DNA of 64,000 bases from Lingula anatina. Its lineage: Eukaryota; Brachiopoda; Lingulata; Lingulida; Lingulidae. The stretch is taken from positions 26,435 to 90,434 of the forward strand of contig NW_019776137.1 in NCBI RefSeq assembly GCF_001039355.2, in the 5' to 3' direction. A model generated the notes under the pieces. That model searched no databases. It was not told the DNA's origin and saw nothing but the letters and a program-made list of their open reading frames with translations. This document shows, one piece after another, positions 60,001 through 64,000 of the stretch (position 1 is the stretch's first letter; each line of letters opens with the position of its first letter). The position numbers were made by a program, and so were the translations under genes.

Positions 60001-61960
60001 GGAATCAACTTACAGTTTCTTGTATGTTATCAGCACAACATTTGCTCACTTAACTGTTTCATTTCCACTTGGGTACTTGTTTCTCAGAAATAACGACTTC
60101 TTAACTGCTCTCAGTATGACATATCGTCAAACTATAGTTGCCCTGAAAACAGTTTCGTTGAATTTCTAGGAAGTGTCAGTTGAGTAGATCACATGTTGAT
60201 CACCTTCCAGGATTCATTCTGGGCACTTGGTTCTGACATAAGTTTTCTGAGAGGCGTTTTCAGATCAGTGACTGAGAAGGAAAGTAAGAAGCCATGTTTT
60301 TACTTTGGATCTTGTCACAACTTGTGCAGAGTAGTGTCCATGGCCACCTCTAGATGGCAGTGCAAATGACAGAACCAAGACATGAAATACTGGGAGCTGA
60401 ATTTTGATTTTCAATAGTGAAGCAGATAAACCACAGGACCTGTTGGATACCCCTCCCACCCCCACCCTGATACCCCCACCCCCACCCCCATCCCCAACCC
60501 CACCCTCAGCCTCATGCCCACCAGAGATGGGATGATTTCATGCACTTGGATGGGAGCTGTATAATTTGGCCTACTGGAAGGTCCTAGAATTTTAAAGAGC
60601 CAAGTTGGCAGTAATTGACATTGACCTTGTTATTTTGTCAGTGGTACATCACAGGTTTGTGTTGGAGGTCCAGGAGATAGGATGAGAGTTTTACTTCTAA
60701 AAACTGATCACAGACTGAACTGAAAGTGAGATTTACTTCATTGGATAATGATTCTGTTGAGAATGCTTTTAAAGGAATCCTGCTAATTAAATAGGAAAAT
60801 GTGAGGAACATTTAAAGTAGTTGTTGATGCTGTAAAAACCTGATGTGAAAAGTTTTTTTTATAGATAACTTATATATTTGCCACTTCTAAGATATTCTTT
60901 ATTAAAACTTGTTGCACTGAAATACTCTTTACTAAAAAGACAGCGATGCCTCTCTTGCTTCTTTTCTACAGAAGAAAATGGGTGCATTTATTCCAGGCTA
61001 GAAATGCCTCTCGTCAGTCTTCGTGCATCAGAGTGAGCGATTATGTTTTGAATGTGCGTGCAACAGTATACTCATACGCCACTTCTGCTGCTTTGATGAT
61101 GTACTACAGTTAAGTGTTGTATGTGTGACTTATCACATTTCACTGAAACATTAAACAACTGAATCAGAAAGAAGACATCATCTTCATACACTTATTTGTG
61201 AAAATTATCAAGAGTGGGAACGTGTAATTTGTGGACTGAGCTCTGAGAACTTCTATAACATATTTCTATACTAGTACTGTCGTCTCTGGCACACTAACCC
61301 CAAACTGCAGCATATTACTCATCATTATACAACTATTACACTGAAGTGAAGTAAAGGCATTGACTTCATTGCTGGCAATATTGGGTATTGTTTATTACTT
61401 GGTCAACTCACAGAGTCAGAGATAAACTAAGTGTGAGTACTAGTACACAGGTTACAGCAGTGCTGTGCTAAGTCTTGGTTACAGAGCCACTGAATTGATG
61501 AATGACATGAAAAAGTTGAATGGAGTAATATCTCAACAATTGGATCAATGGAGTTTTAGACTGTGGTGGACGTGTGTACACTTATTTCTGTGGTGGAAGG
61601 TAAGGAACTGTGAAGACTGAGAGGAGAGGGACATGGTGTCATGGCAGAAGGCACTTTGTAAGTTGTAAGGAAACTGTGCACACAGTCAGTAATTGTCCTG
61701 TTTCTGACAACGTCACCAGTGTGCAGAGGAGGCACTGTAGATATTGATACTTTGTGGACAGTTCTGACAGTTCTTCACAACTACAGCAGGAAGCTGTTAG
61801 TTTAAAGTTATAATTATCTCATTCTGTCACCGTGTGTTGAGCTGCTAATGTGTATGTTACAGACTCACCAGCCTGAGAACACAGCCTGAGAACACAGCAA
61901 CACATTGCTTAAGGTCAGCAGAGACTGACCAGTACTTTAACTTTTAAAAGATTTTTTTAC
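57030..61960. other. non-coding region
   Basis: Contains CA-rich stretches (57830-57925), a G run (58173-58183), a C-rich stretch (60450-60510) and otherwise unique AT-rich sequence. Small open frames lack coding character. It may be 5' UTR or intron of the gene whose coding exon starts at 61965. Confidence 0.6.
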
Positions 61961-61964
61961 TGGG

Positions 61965-62273
61965 ATGAAGATGGCCTCTAAACCAGAAGATCCCTCGCCA
62001 CCATCATCACCCTTGCCATCATCTCAGTCGCTGGCGCCATCATCTCAGTCACTGGCACCATCATCTCAGTCACTGGCGCCATCGTCTCAGTCGTCACAGT
62101 CAGAAACATCATCGTCACCAACCAGAGCGGAGCACCACCCCAGACCCACTCGGCATAATTATGGCGCCCAGTGTCGATATGGCGGCTATAATCCTTTCTA
62201 TCGCAATAGTTACAAAGAACACTTGAAGTCAATGGAGAGTAACAAGAGGCTGAAGCTGAAGAAACACAGTCCA
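61965..62273 (+). CDS. probable N-terminal coding exon, protein not recognised
   Basis: Starts [16 protein letters not shown]; the second ATG (61971) has the better Kozak context (AAGATGG). Residues 18-43 are a PSSQSLA repeat from a 21-bp coding minisatellite. The exon then becomes basic and ordered-looking ([19 protein letters not shown], then [19 protein letters not shown]). The most likely end is the donor GTATGT at 62274. Beyond it the frame runs into a GT microsatellite. The distinct Tyr/Asn/Arg-rich segment and the conserved-looking exon end suggest a real gene. I do not recognise the family, and the rest lies outside the window. Confidence 0.5.
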
Positions 62274-62295
62274 GTATGTAGTCACTGTGTGGGGT

Positions 62296-62339
62296 GCCTG
62301 TGTGTGTGTGTGTGTGTGTGTGTGTACTAGTACGTGTGT

Positions 62340-62376
<37 letters not shown>

Positions 62377-62460
62377 CATGTTTATGTGCATGGGCATGAA
62401 TGTGGGCATGTGCGTATGCATGTGTGTGTGTGTGCGTGTGTATGTGTGTGGGTGTGGAGG
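62296..62460. repeat. GT microsatellite
   Basis: A long (GT)n run with interruptions just downstream of the exon at 61965-62273. Confidence 0.97.
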
Positions 62461-63820
62461 TAACTGTGTAATAAGAACATTCCAATAGTACGTGAAAGCA
62501 CTGATAATTTTCCAAATACAGAGTCACATACAAAGGCCACATCTTGTCAGTGGACATATTATTACTACATGTATTCAGGTAAATCATCTATGGTTACATT
62601 ATTCATCTCCAGCTGCTACCAGCAACAGGTGGTTGTGTGTCTCCTGTATTAACAGCAGAGTTCAGCTGATAGCAGTTATATCATCTTAATCAATAGTTTA
62701 TTTGTGCTTTGTACTAGTAGACAAATGTAGTCTTTATGAAAATGGTTATATAACAACCAACACAATAATTAGCTTCCAAAAATTGTAATTTTCTTATTAT
62801 ATCTGTCCATAATTGTTTCATTTATTGCTTATGGATAGCTGTGACACCTGAAAAATCATGTCTAGTTTTGGTCCTTTTAGTTATCTTTTGCCACAACCTT
62901 TTGTCACAGGCTCATATGTATGTGTGTATGGAGTATGCATGAGTGTGTATACGTGTACATGTGTGTGTGCGTGCATGCATACTCCTATGTTGGGAGATTT
63001 ATAGAGGAATGTATACAGTGTAGTACTTAGGGAACCTATTTTTGATATGATAAACTAAGCTCATAAAACATCTTTGGTCCAATAAGGATTTGACCCTCAA
63101 GAAAACTCAGAAAGTTAAGTACCACTGAAAACTGCATGTAGCTTGTGAAATCCTCTCACAAATTCTTGAAAATTATCAGCCAGAATTCGCCAGTGTCACC
63201 TGTTCCTCATGGGAAATTGTTGTCAGAAATAACAACATATAAACTAAGCAGTTTATGATGTGTTATTTGCAAAATGATTTGATAGTTCTGTGCTAGCTGT
63301 CACTGCAGGTGCTCTCTGACTACTAGTATATCTTTTAATCAGTAGAAGACAACTGTTTCAGTTGACGTTGACATGTTGGCTGCAGTCTGTCCACATATTA
63401 GACTGCTATCACTACAGTTAATAAGAGCGGAGGGGCAGATTAACTGAGCACTGATTCAAATTAGACAAAAATTCTACATTGTGAAGTTGCAATAATTGGG
63501 TGATTATTAGAGCAGTGGGAGATATTGTGCAGTAACATAAAGAAATGATGTTATAAGTTAATATTGCCATAGGGTTTGAAGGTATATATAGATATATAGC
63601 ACAAGCAAAATGATAGCAGCTTATGTTTCAAACCATATAAAATTCATGAGGTATGAACGCTTGTTTGTGTGAATGTGTGTCATGTAAAACTATGTCATGC
63701 TTATCTTGTTCTTTATATCTCCTATTTGCTTGGTTTCAGGTATTAGGTCGTTATTACAAATCACAAAACAAATAGTTTTGTATCATTTCTCTCCAGTCTA
63801 CCAGAGTCTTTTCCTGGGAT
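62461..63820. other. non-coding region
   Basis: A second weaker GT-rich stretch at 62915-62980; otherwise AT-rich with no supported gene. Probably intron. Confidence 0.55.
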
Positions 63821-63821
63821 A

Positions 63822-63985
63822 GTGCTAACATTTGCCAATTTAGCCAAATGCTAAAACTGAGTTGGCTAAACAAAAAGTGATTGATTTGACTTGTTTTAGT
63901 CAAATTTAAACAATTTGGAGAAAAAAGTGATAAAAAAGTGATGATTCAGGCTAAGAGAAAAAATTGGCAGCACTACCCCAGTTTT
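63822..63985. mobile_element. MITE family A copy, diverged
   Basis: GATAGTGCTAACATTTGCC at the left and GGCAGCACTACCCCAG at the right. The GACTTGTTTTAGTCAAAT centre is shared with 2279-2455. Confidence 0.65.
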
Positions 63986-64000
63986 CAGTTATTTTTCTTT

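Noticed and set aside
62294-62587. Frames made of VCVCVCV or HTHTHT
   Set aside because: GT microsatellite; not protein coding.

Overview
The window is from an animal nuclear genome: AT-rich, intron-dense, and full of minisatellites and small palindromic DNA transposons. Six genes are recognisable by homology, and each was rebuilt exon by exon with phase-consistent splice sites. The style (introns inside vertebrate-like orthologues, many MITEs, tRNA-like repeats, possible uncollapsed haplotypes) suggests a marine invertebrate, most likely a lophotrochozoan such as a mollusc. The species cannot be fixed from the sequence alone. All statements about orthologues come from remembered family sequences; no search was run.

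Layout: 1-7015 (+) is the 3' part of an ADAM17/TACE-like sheddase (end of the zinc site, disintegrin and membrane-proximal regions, transmembrane helix, short tail). 22514-11871 (-) is a complete phosphatidylserine synthase 1 (PTDSS1). 24240-32766 (+) is a mitochondrial MTERF3 with an unusual Ser/Thr-rich repeat region. 40506-35946 (-) is archease (ZBTB8OS), the activator of the RTCB tRNA ligase. 40581-43836 (+) is an IQ-motif protein, IQCC. 49851-44536 (-) is EFHC1 (three DM10 domains plus an EF-hand), an axonemal protein. 61965-62273 (+) is the probable N-terminal coding exon of an unrecognised gene. The genes alternate strictly in strand, giving divergent pairs (PTDSS1/MTERF3, archease/IQCC) and convergent pairs (ADAM17/PTDSS1, MTERF3/archease, IQCC/EFHC1). 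PTDSS1 and MTERF3 are also head-to-head neighbours in human (8q22.1), so this looks like an old conserved pair.

The most striking unexplained pattern is that many tandem arrays sit on exon edges. They copy a piece of exon together with its splice site: 7 x 67 bp at an ADAM17 donor, 5 x 68 bp at a PTDSS1 donor, 5 x 71/74 bp at a PTDSS1 acceptor, 3 x 101 bp at an IQCC acceptor, 6 x 100 bp over the end of the archease coding sequence, and several two- or three-copy cases. The arrays leave one acceptor facing many donors, or the reverse. Other points of note are a probable U12-type AT-AC intron in ADAM17 that overlaps an in-frame GT-AG alternative, a possible 6-nt microexon, perfect inverted AGGTCA repeats with 3-base spacing in an ADAM17 intron, and a transposon nested inside a tRNA-like repeat with a clear target duplication.

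Assembly caution: two N gaps (31061-31780, 44742-45084) and four single-n positions (18609, 33840, 39496, 52165) are present. Three of the four single-n positions separate near-identical flanking segments, so the apparent duplication of PTDSS1 exons 2-4, the tRNA-like array and the 51-53 kb duplication may be unmerged haplotypes. 49.9-61.9 kb holds repeats and no gene that I can support.
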